Shown: positions 31,886 to 45,000, counted from the first letter of the stretch. The stretch is 64,000 nt of DNA from Streptomyces sp. V3I8 (GCF_030817535.1 NZ_JAUSZL010000002.1:1116001-1180000); one strand, 5' to 3'. A program made the numbers and translations. The notes: generated from the letters alone by a model not told the origin.

Positions 31886-31964
31886 GGCGCGCGGCCCGGG
31901 ATCCGCTCCACGCCTCTCTCTCCCCCCCCCACGTCCGCCGGCCGTACTCATGGAGCCTGCTCTG

Positions 31965-32975
31965 ATGCCCTCCCCCCGCCCCCGACCACCGGGAACCGGT
32001 ACGACACCGCGCCCGCGGCCCCGCCCGCAGGCCGAGTCCCGTGGAGATCCGCAGGTCCCGGCGGCCCGGCCGCAGACGGAACCGCTCAACCCGGGTCTGC
32101 TGCGTACCTTCCTTGAGGTCTACCGGACGGGCTCCTTCGGCCGGGCGTCCCGCCGGCTGCACATCTCGCAGCCCGCCGTGACCCATCAGATCCGGATGCT
32201 GGAGGAGCGGTTCGGGACACGGCTGTTCATCCGCCAGGCCACCGGGTCCAGGCCCACCTCGGCCGCCGACTCGCTCGCCCGGGACGCCGAAGGCCCGGTC
32301 GACGCCCTCGACTTCGTGGTGCGGCGCTATTCGGCCGACGGCGCCCCGGCCCGCCCGCTGCGGCTGGGTGCCCCGAGCGATCTGATCAGCGACCGGATCC
32401 TGCCGGTGCTGGCCGACATGCTCCGCGATCCGGTGCGTCTGCGCATCACTTCGGAGCTGTCCGACACACTGCTCGCGCAGCTGGCCGAGGGCGAACTCGA
32501 CATCGTCGTCGCCCGGACGCGCCCCCGCGCCAAGGGCATCAGCGCGCTGCCCCTCTACGACGAGGAGTGCTGCCTGGTCGCCTCGCCCGGGGTCGCGCGC
32601 GCGATCCCGCGGGACCGGGCTCCGGGCGACGCCCCTCTGCCGGGTGGCCAGCGGCTGGTGACCTGCTCGGAGTACCTGCCGCTCGTCGACCACTACTGGT
32701 GGTCGGTCTTCCACACCGGGGCGGCCGCGACGCCTGCGGTGGTCCCCGACCACCGGGCCGTACTGGCCGCCGTCGAGGCCTCGGTCGGCCTCGCCGTGCT
32801 GCCCACGTACCTGTGTGCCGACGGCATCGCCCGGGGCGCGCTGGTGCCCCTGCTCAGACCCGAGATACCGCCGATCACGACGACGTACCTCGCCACCCGT
32901 GACGGCACCGCGACGCGTCCGCAGCTGGCCACCGCGCACAGCCGGCTCCTCGAGCACGGCCGCGGCTGGACCTGA
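31965..32975 (+). CDS. LysR-type transcriptional regulator
   Basis: About 336 residues. A Pro/Arg-rich leader is followed by the LysR winged helix (LLRTFLEVYRTGSFGRASRR, then ISQPAVTHQIRMLE) and a periplasmic-binding-like effector domain with PLRLGAPSDLISDRILPVL. ATG at 31965 with GGAG nine bases upstream is preferred to an ATG at 31950 that lacks a site. A run of nine C (31922-31930) lies just upstream. It sits between the dioxygenase pair and the PKS genes and could regulate either. Confidence 0.85.
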   Translation: MPSPRPRPPGTGTTPRPRPRPQAESRGDPQVPAARPQTEPLNPGLLRTFLEVYRTGSFGRASRRLHISQPAVTHQIRMLEERFGTRLFIRQATGSRPTSAADSLARDAEGPVDALDFVVRRYSADGAPARPLRLGAPSDLISDRILPVLADMLRDPVRLRITSELSDTLLAQLAEGELDIVVARTRPRAKGISALPLYDEECCLVASPGVARAIPRDRAPGDAPLPGGQRLVTCSEYLPLVDHYWWSVFHTGAAATPAVVPDHRAVLAAVEASVGLAVLPTYLCADGIARGALVPLLRPEIPPITTTYLATRDGTATRPQLATAHSRLLEHGRGWT

Positions 32976-33009
32976 GCGGGGACCTCGGGCGGCGGGAGGG
33001 CGGGGTGGT

Positions 33010-33837
33010 TCAGGACCGCCGGGCGACGATCAGTCCGTAGCCGATCTGCGGGAGTTCACCGAAACGTTCGATGATGTCGGCCGCCCGGTCGAGTTCCTCG
33101 CTCAGCGCGCCGTCGCTCGGTCTGTCCACCCGGCGGATGAGATCCGCCGCGACGGTGTGACTGCGGCGTACGTTCTCGCCGATGTCCAGTGTCTCCAGGA
33201 CTTCGAAAGAGGCCCTGCGCATATGGGCGACGTATTCGTCGGCATTCCCGATCGGCGGAATCTGGAACAGCTTCCGGTTGTCCGCGACCATCTCGGCCTC
33301 ACGGGCGTCGAGTTCGCCCTGCTGATAGGGGTTGGCCGTCACCAGAATGCCACCCGGACGTAACACGCGCGCCGCTTCGGCGAGGGCGGCGGCCCGGTCG
33401 GACATGTGCAGGAGACTCTCGATCGCGTACGCATGGTCGAAGTGCGCGTCGGGGAAGGGCAGGGCCATGCCGTCGCCTTGCAGGAAGGACACCTGGCGGG
33501 CACCGGTCCCGACCTCCGGCCGGGCGGCGGCGGTCTCCGCCTGCTGGGCGCTGATGGTGACGCCCGTGACGTGCACGCCCCAGGTGTGCGCGATCCGGAC
33601 GGCGGGTTTGCCGCTGCCGCAGCCGATGTCCAGGACCCGGTCGCCCGGCGAGAGCGCGAGCCGGGTGCCGACCAGGTCGGTGAGCGCGTCGGTGGCCTGC
33701 TCGACGGTGGCGTCGTCCTCGTCGTCACGCCAGTAGCCCAGATGAATGTTTCCCCCCATCACCTCGGAGAGGAGATCTGTCGACTGGTCGTACATCGTTC
33801 CCACGTCCGCCGCGGTGGGCGCATACTGCTCGGTCAA
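33010..33837 (-). CDS. Class I SAM-dependent methyltransferase (EryG-like)
   Basis: A 275-residue methyltransferase with SAM motif I VLDIGCGSGKPAVRIA, motif II DHAYAIESLLHM and motif III LRPGGILVTANPY. Overall layout resembles sugar or polyketide O-methyltransferases of the EryG/AveD kind. The start is a TTG at 33837 with GAGAGG nine bases upstream. Leucine 159 is a TTA codon (33361-33363). It is divergent from the first PKS gene and probably O-methylates a polyketide hydroxyl, though C-methylation cannot be excluded. Confidence 0.8.
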   Translation of the reverse strand: MTEQYAPTAADVGTMYDQSTDLLSEVMGGNIHLGYWRDDEDDATVEQATDALTDLVGTRLALSPGDRVLDIGCGSGKPAVRIAHTWGVHVTGVTISAQQAETAAARPEVGTGARQVSFLQGDGMALPFPDAHFDHAYAIESLLHMSDRAAALAEAARVLRPGGILVTANPYQQGELDAREAEMVADNRKLFQIPPIGNADEYVAHMRRASFEVLETLDIGENVRRSHTVAADLIRRVDRPSDGALSEELDRAADIIERFGELPQIGYGLIVARRS

Positions 33838-34197
33838 TTCGAGACACCTCTCCCGTTCGACTGCCGGCGCGTCCGCTCCACCCCCGGCCGGACAGGAAAC
33901 TACAAACCGTCGAACTCATTTGTCAACGCGGCCTCCGCCGCCCGGTACGGCCTTCCGCTTCCATTGTTCCGGCTTTTTTCCACGGGCTCATAGCCTTGTT
34001 TATCGACCTCATGTGCCAGGTTATTGGACAGCACACGAGCGCGCCGGGTCTACTGACTTCGGTGATCTCGCCGGGTTTTCCCGAATGCAGTCGTGAGCGG
34101 TTCACGTCGCATTACCCGGTCCCTGTCGGGGACGGCCGTAATTCAGGTCCGGGACGTATCACGTGACATCGGCCCGTCGTCGGTTGTGGGGAGTTCT
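33838..34197. promoter_or_regulatory. Divergent promoter region of the PKS genes and the methyltransferase
   Basis: These 360 bases include the least GC-rich stretch near the PKS genes (about 33965-34030, with a run of six T). They must carry the PKS promoter. No gene is supported: the PKS frame is open back to 34093, but the ATG at 34198 has the GGGGAG site and precedes the KS. I cannot name specific binding sites. Confidence 0.5.
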
Positions 34198-37100
34198 ATG
34201 CGTTCCGGCCAGGCGTTCGTGCCCGAAGACACCTCCGCACCCGCCGATCCGATCGCCGTCGTGGGCCTGGCCTGCCGTTTCCCCGGTGCCCCGGATCCCA
34301 CCGCCTACTGGGAGCTGATCAGCAACGGCCGCAGCGCGGTCACCGCGGTTCCGCCGGGCCGCCGCGGCTCCTCCGGCACCGGTGGTCTCGGCACCGGCGG
34401 CTTCCTCGACCACGTCGACCGGTTCGACCCGGACTTCTTCGACATCTCGCCCCGCGAGGCCGCCGCCATGGACCCGCAGCAGCGGCTCGCCCTGGAGCTG
34501 TGCTGGGAGGCGTTCGAGGACGCCGGTGTCGTGCCGGCCGATCCGCAGGCCCGGAACACCGGCGTCTTCGTGGGCGCCATGTGGGACGACTACGCCACCC
34601 TTCAGCACCGTCTCGGGGCGGCCACCCGGCACAGCATGACCGGCCTGCACCGCAGCATCATCGCCAACCGGGTCTCCTACGCCCTGGATCTGCGCGGGCC
34701 CAGCATGGTGCTCGACGCCGGGCAGGCGTCGTCCCTGCTCGCCGTGCACATGGCCGCCGAGAGCCTGCGCCGGGGCGAGGTGGGGCTTGCGCTGGCGGGC
34801 GGGGTGAACCTCGTGCTGGCGCCGGAGAGCACCCGGCGCTCCGAGACGTTCGGCGGGCTCTCCCCGGACGGCCGGTGCCACACCTTCGACGCCCGCGCCA
34901 ACGGCTACGTGCGGGGCGAGGGAGCCGGGTTCGTCCTGCTCAAGCCGCTCTCCCGCGCGGTCGCCGACGGCGACCGCGTCCACTGTGTCGTGGAAGCCAC
35001 CGCGGTCAACAACGACGGCGCCGGCGAAGGACTCACCGTGCCGACGGCACGGGCCCAGGAGGAGGTGCTGCGCACCGCCTACCGGAGCGCCGGCGTCGAC
35101 CCCGCCGACGTGCAGTACGTCGAACTCCACGGCACCGGCACGAAGAAGGGCGACCCGATCGAGGCCGCCGCGCTCGGCGCGGTGCTCGGCGCGGCCCGGC
35201 GGCCCGGCACCCGGCTGCTGGTGGGGTCGGTGAAGACGAACATCGGCCACCTCGAGGCGGCCGCCGGGATCGCCGGTCTCATCAAGACGGCCCTGACCGT
35301 CAGCCATCGGAAGATCCCGCCCAGCCTCAACTTCGTGACACCCCGTCCGGAGATAGCCTTCGACGCCTGGAATCTGCGCGTCCCGCTCGCGCTGACCGGC
35401 CCGCCGGACCCGGACGGCCCGTTCATCGCGGGTGTCAGCTCCTTCGGCATGGGCGGCACCAACTGCCACGCGGTGCTCTCCGACCGCCGTCTCGCACCCA
35501 CCGGGGACGGCAGGGCGCACGAGGTGAGCGGCGAAGCGTCGCGCGAGCGGTCCGCCGAGACCCGCCCACCGCTGCCCTGGGTGGTGTCAGGCCGGTCCCG
35601 GGACGCGCTGCGCGCCCAGGCGCGGCGGCTCGCCGCACGGGTCACCGCGCGTCCTGTGCCGGACACGGCGGCCGTGGGCCGCTCGCTCGCCGTGCACCGC
35701 ACCGCGTTCGAGGAACGCGCAGTGGTCCTGGGCGACGACCGCGGTGAGCTCCTGAGCGGCCTGGACGCACTGGCCCGCGGGGTGCCCGCCGCGAACCTGG
35801 TACGGGGCTCGGCACGCGGCGCGGGCGGGACGGCGTTCCTCTTCACCGGTCAGGGCAGCCAACGCCCCGGAACGGGACGTCGACTGCACGCGGCGGTACC
35901 CGCGTTCGCCGAGGCGCTCGACGAGATCTGCGCCTGCCTGGACACCTTCACGCCCTGGCCCGTCAAGGACCTGCTCTTCGCGGAGCCCGGCAGCCCCGGG
36001 GCTGCGGCGCTGGACCGGACGGACGCCGCCCAGGCCACGCTGTTCGCGCTGGAGGTCGCGCTGGCCCGGCTGCTCCAGCGGTGCGGGCTGCACCCCGATC
36101 ACCTGCTCGGCCACTCCGTCGGCGAACTGGCCGCGGCCCACGTCGCGGGGGTGCTCCCGCTGAACGACGCCTGCGCGCTGGTCGCCGCCCGTGGACGGCT
36201 GATGCAGCAGGCCACGCAGGGCGGCGCCATGGCCGCCCTGGAGGCCGGCGAGGCGGAGGTCGTCGCGGAGCTGTCGGACCGGGGCCTGGTGCGGCAGGTC
36301 TCGGTGGCCGCGGTCAACGGACCACGGGCCACCGTCGTCTCCGGTGACCTCGACGGCGTCGAGGACGTCGCCGCACGGTTCGCGGCCCGTGGGCGCAGGA
36401 CCAAGCGGCTCAGGGTGAGCCACGCGTTCCACTCCCCGCACATGGACGCGGTGCTGGACGAGTTCCGCGCGCTCGCCGCGGAACTGGAGTACCACGCCCC
36501 GCGGATCCCGGTCGTCTCCAATGTCACCGGACGCCCGGCCACCGCGGACGAGCTGAGGTCGCCGGAGTACTGGACCCGGCACATCCGCAGCTCCGTGCGC
36601 TTCCACGACGGCGTCCGTGCGCTGCGCTCGGCCGGTGTCACCAGCTACCTGGAACTCGGTCCCGGCGGGCTGACGGCCATGACCCGCGAAAGCCTTGCCG
36701 ACGGGGGTGCGCCGACCGGGGCCGCGGTCGTGCCGCTGCTGCGCGCGGGGCAGCCGGAGGACCGTACGGTCACCGCCGCGCTGGCCGAGGCGTTCGTGCG
36801 CGGCACGCCGGTGGACTGGGAGCCGCTCATCGGCTGGGCCGGCGCGCGCACCGACCTGCCCACCTACGCCTTCCGGCGGCGCTCCCTGTGGCTCACCACG
36901 ACGGCCCGGCCGGACGGGGCACCGCCTGTCGACGCCACGCCCGACGCCGACGCCGGCACCGCGCCGCCCCGGGAGCCCGCCACCACGACCACTGCCGCCG
37001 TCCGGCCCGCCGCCGTGCCGGAGCTGGTCAGGGCCTGTGCGGCGGCAGTCCTCGGACATCTCTCGTCCCGCACGGTCGACGGCGGCCGGACCTTCAAGGA

Positions 37101-40100
37101 ACTGGGCTTCGACTCGCTCACCGCGGTGGAGTTCCGCGACCGCATCGCCGAGGCGACCGGGCTGGCGCACCTGGCACCCACTCTGATCTACAACCACCCC
37201 ACGCCCGGTGACCTGGTGGAGTTCCTCAGGGCCGAGCTGTCGGGCGACCGGCCGGCCGCCGCGAGCCCGGTGGCGGTGACCGCGGGTTCCGACGAACCGG
37301 TCGCCATCGTCGGCATGGGCTGCCGGTACCCGGGCGACGTGCGCTCGCCCGAGGACCTGTGGCAGCTGGTCGCGGAGGGCAGGGACGCCGTCTCGGCCTT
37401 CCCGGCCGACCGGGGCTGGAGCACCGACGAGTTGCGCGATCCGGAGAACCCGGCGGTCCGGTACGCCCGGGAGGGCGGATTCCTCTACGACGCGACCGCC
37501 TTCGACAACGCGTTCTTCGGGATCAGCCCGCGCGAGGCACTCGCCATGGACCCGCAGCAGCGCCTGATGCTGGAGACCTCCTGGGAGGCACTGGAGCGGG
37601 CCGGGATCGATCCGCTGTCCCTGCGGGGCTCCCGGACCGGGGTGTTCGCGGGGGCGACGGCCCAGGACTACGGGCCCCGGCTGGGCGAACCGGCCGAGGG
37701 CGGCCAGGGGTTCGCGCTGACCGGGAACACCGCGAGCGTCATCTCGGGCCGGGTCGCGTACGCACTCGGTCTGGAAGGCCCGGCGGTCACCGTGGACACC
37801 GCCTGTTCGGCCTCGCTCACCGCGCTGCATCTGGCGCGCCGGTCGCTCCAGAGCGGTGAGTGCACGCTGGCGCTGGCCGGCGGTGTGACGGTGATGGCGA
37901 CGCCGGGGATGTTCGTGGAGTTCGCCCGGCAGCGGGGGCTGGCGCCCGACGGCCGCTGCAAGCCGTTCGCGGCGGCGGCCGACGGCACCGGCTGGAGCGA
38001 AGGCGTGGGCGTGCTGGTGCTGGAGCGGCTGTCGGACGCCCGGCGTCACGGCCACCGGGTACTGGCGCTGGTGAGAGGCTCGGCCGTCAACCAGGACGGT
38101 GCGAGCAACGGCCTGACGGCGCCGAACGGCCCGTCGCAGGAGCGGGTGATCCGGCAGGCGCTGGCCGACGCCGGGCTCGCCCCCCAGGATGTCGACGCGG
38201 TGGAGGCGCACGGCACCGGCACCCGGCTCGGCGATCCGATCGAGGCGCAGGCGCTGGTGGCGACGTACGGACAGGACCGCGCGGACCGCGGGCCGCTCCG
38301 GCTCGGCTCGGTGAAGTCGAACATCGGGCACACCCAGGCCGCCGCCGGGGTCGCCGCGGTGATCAAGACGGTGATGGCGCTGCACCACGGTGTACTGCCG
38401 CGGAGCCTGCACATCGGCGAGCCGACCCCGCACGTGGACTGGAACGCGGGCGCGGTGGCGCTGCTGCGGGAGCCGGTGCCCTGGCCGGTGGTGCAGGGCC
38501 GGGTGCGCCGGGCGGGCGTCTCCTCGTTCGGGATCAGCGGTACCAATGTGCACGCCGTCCTCGAAGAGGCCCCGGCCGACCCGGCTCCCGTCGGCAGCGG
38601 GGAGCCGCGGTCCGCCGGTCCGGGCCGGCGGACCGGCGGTGCCCGGGCGGTGCTGCCGTGGACGCTGTCGGCGAAGACCTCCGAGGCCCTGCGCGCGCAG
38701 GCGGCCGGCCTGCGGGCCCACCTCGGCGGCCCCGGACGGGCCGGCGCCACCGCCGCCGACATCGGGTTCTCGCTGGCCACCACGCGGGCCGCGTTCGAGC
38801 ACCGCGCCGTGCTGATCGGCGCCGACGGGCCGCAGCTGCACGCCGCGCTGGAGGCGCTGGTGCGGGACACCCCCTCGGAGCGGGTGGTGCGGGGCACCGC
38901 GGTGGGCGGCACCGAGACCGTGTTCGTCTTCCCCGGCCAGGGGGCCCAGTGGGCCGGGATGGCGAAGGAGCTGCTGGACACCTCCGAGGTGTTCCGGGAG
39001 CGGATCGAGGAGTGTGCGACGGCGCTCGCACCGGTCGTGGACTGGTCGCTCCTGGACGTGCTGCGGGGCGCGCCGGGCGCGCCGGCGCTGGAGCGGGTCG
39101 ACGTCGTGCAGCCGGCGCTGTTCGCGGTGATGGTGTCGCTCGCCCGGCTCTGGGAGGCGCACGGCGTGCGCCCCACCGCGGTGCTCGGGCACAGCCAGGG
39201 CGAGATCGCCGCGGCCTGTGTGGCGGGCGGGCTGACGCTGGCCGACGCCGCGCGGATCGTCGCGCTGCGCAGCCGGGCGCTGACCGCGATCTCCGGTCCG
39301 GGAGGCATGGTGTCCGTGTCGCTGCCGGCCGAACGGGTGCGCAGGCTGCCGTGCTGGGACGGGCGGCTGGACCTCGCGGTGATCAACGGACCGTCGTCGG
39401 TGGTGGTCTCCGGCGAACAGCGGGCGCTGACGGAACTGCTGGAGCAGTGCGCCGCCGAGGGCGTCCGGGCCAAGCGGATCCCGGTGAGCTACGCGGCGCA
39501 CTCCGCGCAGGTCGAGGCGATCCGCGAACGGCTGCTGGAAGCGCTGCGCGAGATCGAGCCCCGCGCCGGCGACATCCCGTTCTACTCGACGGTGACCGGG
39601 GAACTCCTCGACACCCGTGCGTTGGACGCCGCGTACTGGTACCGCAACCTGCGGGAACCGGTCCACTTCGAGCGGACGATGGGGACGGTGCTGGCCAAGG
39701 GGCACACCCTCCTGATCGAGATGAGCCCGCACCCGGTGCTGAACGTGGGGGCGCTGGACGCCATCGAGACCTTCGGCGGTTCGGGCGCGTTCGTGGGTTC
39801 GCTGCGCCGCGGGGACGGCGGCCCCGAACGGTTCACGACCTCGCTCGCGCAGGCGTACGTCCTCGGGGCGCCGGTGGAGTGGCGGACGGTGTTCGCCGGG
39901 TCCGGCGCGGCCCGTGTCGACCTGCCGACCTACGCCTTCCAGCGCCACCGGTTCTGGCCGCAGGCGCCCGTCGCCGAGCCGGAGCGGGACAGGGGCGACG
40001 GTCCGGAGCGACGGTTCTGGGAGGCGGTGGAGCGGGGTGACGCCGCGGGGCTGGTCGCCGAGGTCGGCGGCGGCGGATCGGACGCTCTGCACGCTCTGCT

Positions 40101-42033
40101 GCCCGCGCTCGGTGCCTGGCGCCGACGGCAGCGCGCCGGGGACGCCGCCGCCGACCGGCGGTACCGGATCGCCTGGCAGCCCGTGTCCGGGACGCCGGCC
40201 GCGGTGCTGGACGGCCGGTGGATCGTGGTCGCCGCGGAGGAGGCCGGGCCCGGGCAGCTGCCGGTGTCGGTCGCGGACGTACTGGGCCGGAACGGGGCGC
40301 AGGTGGTGCCGCTGACGGTGGCGCCGGGGACCGGACGGAGCGAACTGGCCCGGCTCCTGCGGTCGGTGGCCGCCGAGGGGCCGGAGCCGGCCGGTGTGCT
40401 GGTCCTGCCCGCGCCGGAGACGGAACCGGTGCTCCCCTCCGCGTCCGGGGACCTCACCCGCGTCCTGACCCTGCTCCAGGCACTCGGCGAGTCCGGACTC
40501 ACCGCCCGGATGTGGTGCGTGACCCGGGGCGCGGTGACGGCCGACGCCGGGGACCCGGTGACCACGCCCGCGCAGTCGCAGCTCTGGGGGCTCGGCAGGG
40601 TCGCCGCGGTGGAGCTTCCCGAGCGCTGGGGCGGCCTTGTCGATCTGCCTCCGCAGCCGGACGCACGGATCCTGGGCCGGCTGCCGGCCGCGCTGGCCGC
40701 CCCGGCCGGCGAGAACCAGCTGGCGCTGCGCGCCTCGGGCACGTTCGCCTGCCGGCTGGTGCGCGCGCCGCGGCCGGACGCCTCCGGCGGGCGGCCGTGG
40801 ACGCCCGCCGGCACCGTGCTCGTCACCGGCGGTACCGGAGCACTCGGCGCGCACGCGGCACGCTGGCTGGCCGGGAACGGGGCCGCGCACCTGGTGCTGG
40901 TCAGCCGCGGCGGGCCGAGGGCGGCGGGCGCCGCCGAGCTGGAGGCCGAGCTGACCGGGCTCGGTGTCCGGGTCACCGTCGCCGCCTGCGACGTCGCCGA
41001 CCGGGAGGCACTCGCCGGACTGCTGCGGACGCTGGACGCGGACGGCAGTCCGGTCGGCGCGGTGGTGCACGCGGCCGGGGTGATCGAGAGCGTCCCGCTC
41101 GACACACTCACCCCGGACGGCCTCGCCGGGGTGCTGCGGGCGAAGGCCGACGCCGCCCAGCACCTGCACGACCTCACCCGCGACCGGGAGCTGGCGGCGT
41201 TCGTGCTGTTCTCCTCGGTGTCGGCGCTGTGGGGCAGCGCCGGTCACGCCGGGTACGCGGCGGCCAACGCCTTCCTGGACGGCCTGGCCGCGTACCGCAG
41301 GGCGCAGGGCCTGACGGCGAGCTCCGTGGTCTGGGGGCCGTGGGAGGGCGCCGGCATGACGGCGCGCGACGGCCTGGGCGAGGCGGTGGCCCGGCAGGGC
41401 ATCCGGCTCCTGGAGCCCGGCGAGGCGGTCGAGAGTCTGCGGCACTGCCTCGCCGACGGCCCCGCACCGGTCGTCGCCGACGTCGACTGGGAGACGTTCT
41501 TCCCGGGCTTCTCGGCGGCGACACCGAGCCGGCTCCTCGCCGAGCTGCCCGAGGTGCGCGCACTGCTGCGCGGCGCCCGCCCGCGCTCCGAGGACGCGGC
41601 CACCACCGCGACCACGGTGCGGGAACTGGCCGGGGCGGAGCCGGCCAGGCGCCGGGAGGCGGTCTCCGCGCTCGTCCGCGCCCAGGTGGCGGCCGTCCTG
41701 GGCCACGCCGACGAGAGCCGGATCGGCGACCGTGCCCCGTTCAAGGAACTCGGCGTCGACTCGGTGATCGCGGTCGAGCTGCGCAACCGCCTGCGGGACC
41801 GTACCGGGCTGGGCCTGCCGGTGACCGTGGTCTTCGACCATCCGTCGCCGACCAGGCTGACGGACTTCCTGCTGGAGACGGCCTTCCCCCAGGACGCCGG
41901 CGAGCGGGCCGGGCCCGCGGACCCGGCCGGCGCACGGGAGAGGGAGCGGGCCCGGCAAACGCACGACGCGGAACAGCAGATCAACGACATGCCCGTCGAC
42001 GACCTGGTGCGGCTCATGCTCGGCGAGGAGTAG
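34198..42033 (+). CDS. Modular type I PKS: loading module (KSQ-AT-ACP) and module 1 (KS-AT-KR-ACP)
   Basis: A 2611-residue synthase. The first KS (about 15-440) has Gln176 in place of the catalytic Cys (LDAGQASS), the hallmark of a decarboxylating KSQ. Its AT (active Ser640 in GHSVGE, HAFH 742-745) selects malonate, so the starter is acetate. The loading ACP has Ser973. Module 1 has an intact KS (Cys1203), an AT with GHSQGE (Ser1666) and YAAH at 1765-1768, probably methylmalonate-specific, a KR (about 2205-2385) and an ACP (Ser2522). The KR lacks LDD and has LWGS near the active Tyr, predicting an A-type (L) alcohol. The C-terminus ends in a short docking-type segment. Confidence 0.9.
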   Translation: MRSGQAFVPEDTSAPADPIAVVGLACRFPGAPDPTAYWELISNGRSAVTAVPPGRRGSSGTGGLGTGGFLDHVDRFDPDFFDISPREAAAMDPQQRLALELCWEAFEDAGVVPADPQARNTGVFVGAMWDDYATLQHRLGAATRHSMTGLHRSIIANRVSYALDLRGPSMVLDAGQASSLLAVHMAAESLRRGEVGLALAGGVNLVLAPESTRRSETFGGLSPDGRCHTFDARANGYVRGEGAGFVLLKPLSRAVADGDRVHCVVEATAVNNDGAGEGLTVPTARAQEEVLRTAYRSAGVDPADVQYVELHGTGTKKGDPIEAAALGAVLGAARRPGTRLLVGSVKTNIGHLEAAAGIAGLIKTALTVSHRKIPPSLNFVTPRPEIAFDAWNLRVPLALTGPPDPDGPFIAGVSSFGMGGTNCHAVLSDRRLAPTGDGRAHEVSGEASRERSAETRPPLPWVVSGRSRDALRAQARRLAARVTARPVPDTAAVGRSLAVHRTAFEERAVVLGDDRGELLSGLDALARGVPAANLVRGSARGAGGTAFLFTGQGSQRPGTGRRLHAAVPAFAEALDEICACLDTFTPWPVKDLLFAEPGSPGAAALDRTDAAQATLFALEVALARLLQRCGLHPDHLLGHSVGELAAAHVAGVLPLNDACALVAARGRLMQQATQGGAMAALEAGEAEVVAELSDRGLVRQVSVAAVNGPRATVVSGDLDGVEDVAARFAARGRRTKRLRVSHAFHSPHMDAVLDEFRALAAELEYHAPRIPVVSNVTGRPATADELRSPEYWTRHIRSSVRFHDGVRALRSAGVTSYLELGPGGLTAMTRESLADGGAPTGAAVVPLLRAGQPEDRTVTAALAEAFVRGTPVDWEPLIGWAGARTDLPTYAFRRRSLWLTTTARPDGAPPVDATPDADAGTAPPREPATTTTAAVRPAAVPELVRACAAAVLGHLSSRTVDGGRTFKELGFDSLTAVEFRDRIAEATGLAHLAPTLIYNHPTPGDLVEFLRAELSGDRPAAASPVAVTAGSDEPVAIVGMGCRYPGDVRSPEDLWQLVAEGRDAVSAFPADRGWSTDELRDPENPAVRYAREGGFLYDATAFDNAFFGISPREALAMDPQQRLMLETSWEALERAGIDPLSLRGSRTGVFAGATAQDYGPRLGEPAEGGQGFALTGNTASVISGRVAYALGLEGPAVTVDTACSASLTALHLARRSLQSGECTLALAGGVTVMATPGMFVEFARQRGLAPDGRCKPFAAAADGTGWSEGVGVLVLERLSDARRHGHRVLALVRGSAVNQDGASNGLTAPNGPSQERVIRQALADAGLAPQDVDAVEAHGTGTRLGDPIEAQALVATYGQDRADRGPLRLGSVKSNIGHTQAAAGVAAVIKTVMALHHGVLPRSLHIGEPTPHVDWNAGAVALLREPVPWPVVQGRVRRAGVSSFGISGTNVHAVLEEAPADPAPVGSGEPRSAGPGRRTGGARAVLPWTLSAKTSEALRAQAAGLRAHLGGPGRAGATAADIGFSLATTRAAFEHRAVLIGADGPQLHAALEALVRDTPSERVVRGTAVGGTETVFVFPGQGAQWAGMAKELLDTSEVFRERIEECATALAPVVDWSLLDVLRGAPGAPALERVDVVQPALFAVMVSLARLWEAHGVRPTAVLGHSQGEIAAACVAGGLTLADAARIVALRSRALTAISGPGGMVSVSLPAERVRRLPCWDGRLDLAVINGPSSVVVSGEQRALTELLEQCAAEGVRAKRIPVSYAAHSAQVEAIRERLLEALREIEPRAGDIPFYSTVTGELLDTRALDAAYWYRNLREPVHFERTMGTVLAKGHTLLIEMSPHPVLNVGALDAIETFGGSGAFVGSLRRGDGGPERFTTSLAQAYVLGAPVEWRTVFAGSGAARVDLPTYAFQRHRFWPQAPVAEPERDRGDGPERRFWEAVERGDAAGLVAEVGGGGSDALHALLPALGAWRRRQRAGDAAADRRYRIAWQPVSGTPAAVLDGRWIVVAAEEAGPGQLPVSVADVLGRNGAQVVPLTVAPGTGRSELARLLRSVAAEGPEPAGVLVLPAPETEPVLPSASGDLTRVLTLLQALGESGLTARMWCVTRGAVTADAGDPVTTPAQSQLWGLGRVAAVELPERWGGLVDLPPQPDARILGRLPAALAAPAGENQLALRASGTFACRLVRAPRPDASGGRPWTPAGTVLVTGGTGALGAHAARWLAGNGAAHLVLVSRGGPRAAGAAELEAELTGLGVRVTVAACDVADREALAGLLRTLDADGSPVGAVVHAAGVIESVPLDTLTPDGLAGVLRAKADAAQHLHDLTRDRELAAFVLFSSVSALWGSAGHAGYAAANAFLDGLAAYRRAQGLTASSVVWGPWEGAGMTARDGLGEAVARQGIRLLEPGEAVESLRHCLADGPAPVVADVDWETFFPGFSAATPSRLLAELPEVRALLRGARPRSEDAATTATTVRELAGAEPARRREAVSALVRAQVAAVLGHADESRIGDRAPFKELGVDSVIAVELRNRLRDRTGLGLPVTVVFDHPSPTRLTDFLLETAFPQDAGERAGPADPAGARERERARQTHDAEQQINDMPVDDLVRLMLGEE

Positions 42034-42097
42034 CCGCGGCGCGGCAGCCGCACCCGGAACGTTCCCCCTTCCCCTGGAAACCGATCTGTGAGGGATC

Positions 42098-45000
42098 ATG
42101 GCCACTTCGCCGGACAGGATCGTCGACGCCCTGCGCACCTCCATGAAGGAGACGGAGCGGCTGCGGCGGGAGAACGAGGAACTGGCCGCTGTCCGGCACG
42201 AGCCGATCGCGATCGTCGCCATGGGCTGTCACCTCCCGGGCGACATCCACGGCCCGGAGCAGTTCTGGCAGCTCCTGGCGGCAGGCGGCGACGCGGTGGC
42301 CGGGTTCCCGACCGACCGGGGCTGGGACCTCGACGCGCTCTTCGACCCGGACCCGGACCAGCCCGGCACCGTGTACACCCGCAACGGCGGGTTCCTCACC
42401 GATGTGGCCGGGTTCGACGCCGAGTTCTTCGGGATCAGCCCGCGCGAGGCGGTGGCCATGGACCCGCAGCAGCGGCTGCTGCTGCACACCGCGTGGGAGA
42501 CGGTCGAGCGGGCCGGCATCGACCCGACGACCCTGCACGGCAGCCGTACCGGGGTCTACCTGGGAACCGCGTTCCAGGACTACGCGACCCGGGTCCGGCC
42601 GGCCGAACTCGGCGAGCACGAAGGGTACTTCCTCACCGCGGGTGCGGCGAGCGTGCTCTCCGGCCGGATCTCGTACACGCTCGGTCTGGAGGGCCCCGCG
42701 GTCACCTACGACACCGCCTGCTCGGCGTCGCTGGTGGCGCTGCACGGGGCCTGCCAGGCGCTGCGCCGGGACGAGTGCTCGCTGGCGCTGGCCGGCGGTG
42801 TCACCCTCATGACCACACCCGCCCAGCTGCAGGGCTTCAGCCGGCAGCGCGGGCTGTCCGCGGACGGCCGGTGCCGTTCCTTCGCGGCCGCGGCGGACGG
42901 CACCGGCCTCTCCGAGGGCGTCGGGGTGGTACTGCTGGAGCGGCTGGCCGACGCACGGCGGCTCGGCCACCGGGTGCTGGCCGTGGTCCGTGGCAGCGCG
43001 ACCAACCAGGACGGTGCGAGCAACGGCCTGGCCGCGCCGAACGGCCCGTCCCAGGAGAGGGTGATCCGCCAGGCGCTGGCCGACGCCCGGCTCGCCCCCG
43101 GCGACGTCGACGCGGTGGAGGCGCACGGCACCGCGACCGCCCTCGGCGACCCGATCGAAGCCCAGGCCCTGCTGGCCGCCTACGGCCAGGAGCGTGCCGA
43201 ACCGCTGCTGGTGGGCTCGGTGAAGTCCAACATCGGGCACACCCAGGCGGCGGCCGGCGTCGTAGGCGTCATCAAGACGGTGCTGGCGATGCAGCACGGG
43301 GTGCTGCCGGCCAGCCTGCACATCGACGCGCCGACGCCGCACGTCGACTGGGAGTCGGGGAGTCTGCGGCTGCTGACCCGGGCGACCGACTGGCCGGACA
43401 CCGGCCGGCCCCGGCGCGCCGGGGTGTCGTCCTTCGGCATCAGCGGCACCAACGCCCATGTCGTCCTGGAGCAGGCGCCACCCGCCGACGCCGGTCCCGG
43501 CGCTCCCGTCGCGCCGCTGCGGGCGGTGCCGTGGATGCTGTCCGCCCGCGACGACAAGGCCCTGCGGGACCAGGCGCGCGCCCTGCTGGCCTGGCTGGCC
43601 GAGCGTGGCCCGCTCGGCGCCGCGGAGATCGGGCACGCGCTCACCACCGCCCGGACGGCGTTCGCGCACACGGCCGCCGTCGTCGTGGCGGGCGGCCCGG
43701 ACCGGCCCGGCGAGCTGGCCGGGGAGCTGACGCGGGGACTGGCGGCACTCGCCGAGGGCCGCCCCGATCCGCGGGTCGTGCTCGGCACGGCGCCCCCTGG
43801 CAGGCTCGCGTTCCTCTTCACCGGCCAAGGCAGTCAGCGCGTGGGCATGGGCCGTGCCCTGCACGCCTCCTCCCCCGTGTTCGCGGAGGCGTTCGACGCG
43901 GTGTGCGCGGCGCTCGACCCGCATCTGGACCGGCCGCTGCGCGACGTGGTGTTCGGGACGGCAGCGGACGCCGAGGGGCTGCTGGACCGGACCGGGTACA
44001 CCCAGCCCGCGCTCTTCGCGCTGGAGGTCGCGCTCTTCCGGCTGTTCGCCCATTGGGGACTGCGCCCGGACCGGGTGACCGGCCACTCCGTCGGCGAGGT
44101 GGCCGCCGCGCACGTGGCCGGTGTGCTGTCGCTGCCGGACGCGGCGGCGCTGGTGGCGGCACGCGGCCGGCTGATGCAGGCGCTGCCGGAGGGCGGTGCC
44201 ATGGCCGCCGTGCAGGCCACCGAGGAGGAGGTGGCGCCGCTGCTGGCGGAGCACGCCGGCCGGCTGGACCTGGCAGCGGTGAACGGCCCGTCCTCGGTCG
44301 TGGTCTCCGGAGAGGCGCAGGCGGTCCGCGAGGTCGCCGCGCACTTCGCCGCGGCCGGCCGCAGGACCAAGGAGCTGACGGTCAGTCATGCCTTCCACTC
44401 GCCGCTCGTCGACGCCGTGCTGCCGGAGTTCCGGCGCGTGGTGGCCGCCTTGTCCTTCCACCCTCCGGCCGTCCCGGTGGTGTCGGCCCTCACCGGCGAG
44501 GAGGTCACGGCCGAGGAGATCGGCGATCCGGAATACTGGGTGCGGCAGGCCCGCGGCACCGTACGGTTCGCGGACGCCGTCCGCACCCTGGCGGACGACG
44601 GCGTGCGTACCTTCCTGGAGCTGGGCCCCGACGGGGTGCTGACGGCCATGGGCCGGGACACCGTCACCGCGGCCGACGCCGAGCTGGTCCCGGCGCTGCG
44701 CGCGGGCCGGGACGAGGAGCTCGCCGTCACCACCGCGCTCGCCCGGCTGCGCACCCGGGGCGTGCCGGTGGACTGGACGTCGTTCTGGGCCGCGCCGGGC
44801 GCCTGCCCGGCCGCGCTGCCCACCTATGCCTTCCAGACGCGCCGGCACTGGCTGGACGTCCCGCCGTCGGCCGCCGTGCACTCCGCGGGGCTGGTCACGG
44901 CCGGGCACCCGCTGCTGGGCGCGGTGGTGTCGCTCGCCGACGACGAATTGGTCCTCACCGGGCGGCTGTCGACCGGTGTGCACGGCTGGCTCGGCGACCA

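Noticed and set aside
31922..31930. Run of nine C as a frameshift or sequencing error
   Set aside because: It lies in a non-coding gap between two intact genes, so no reading frame is affected.
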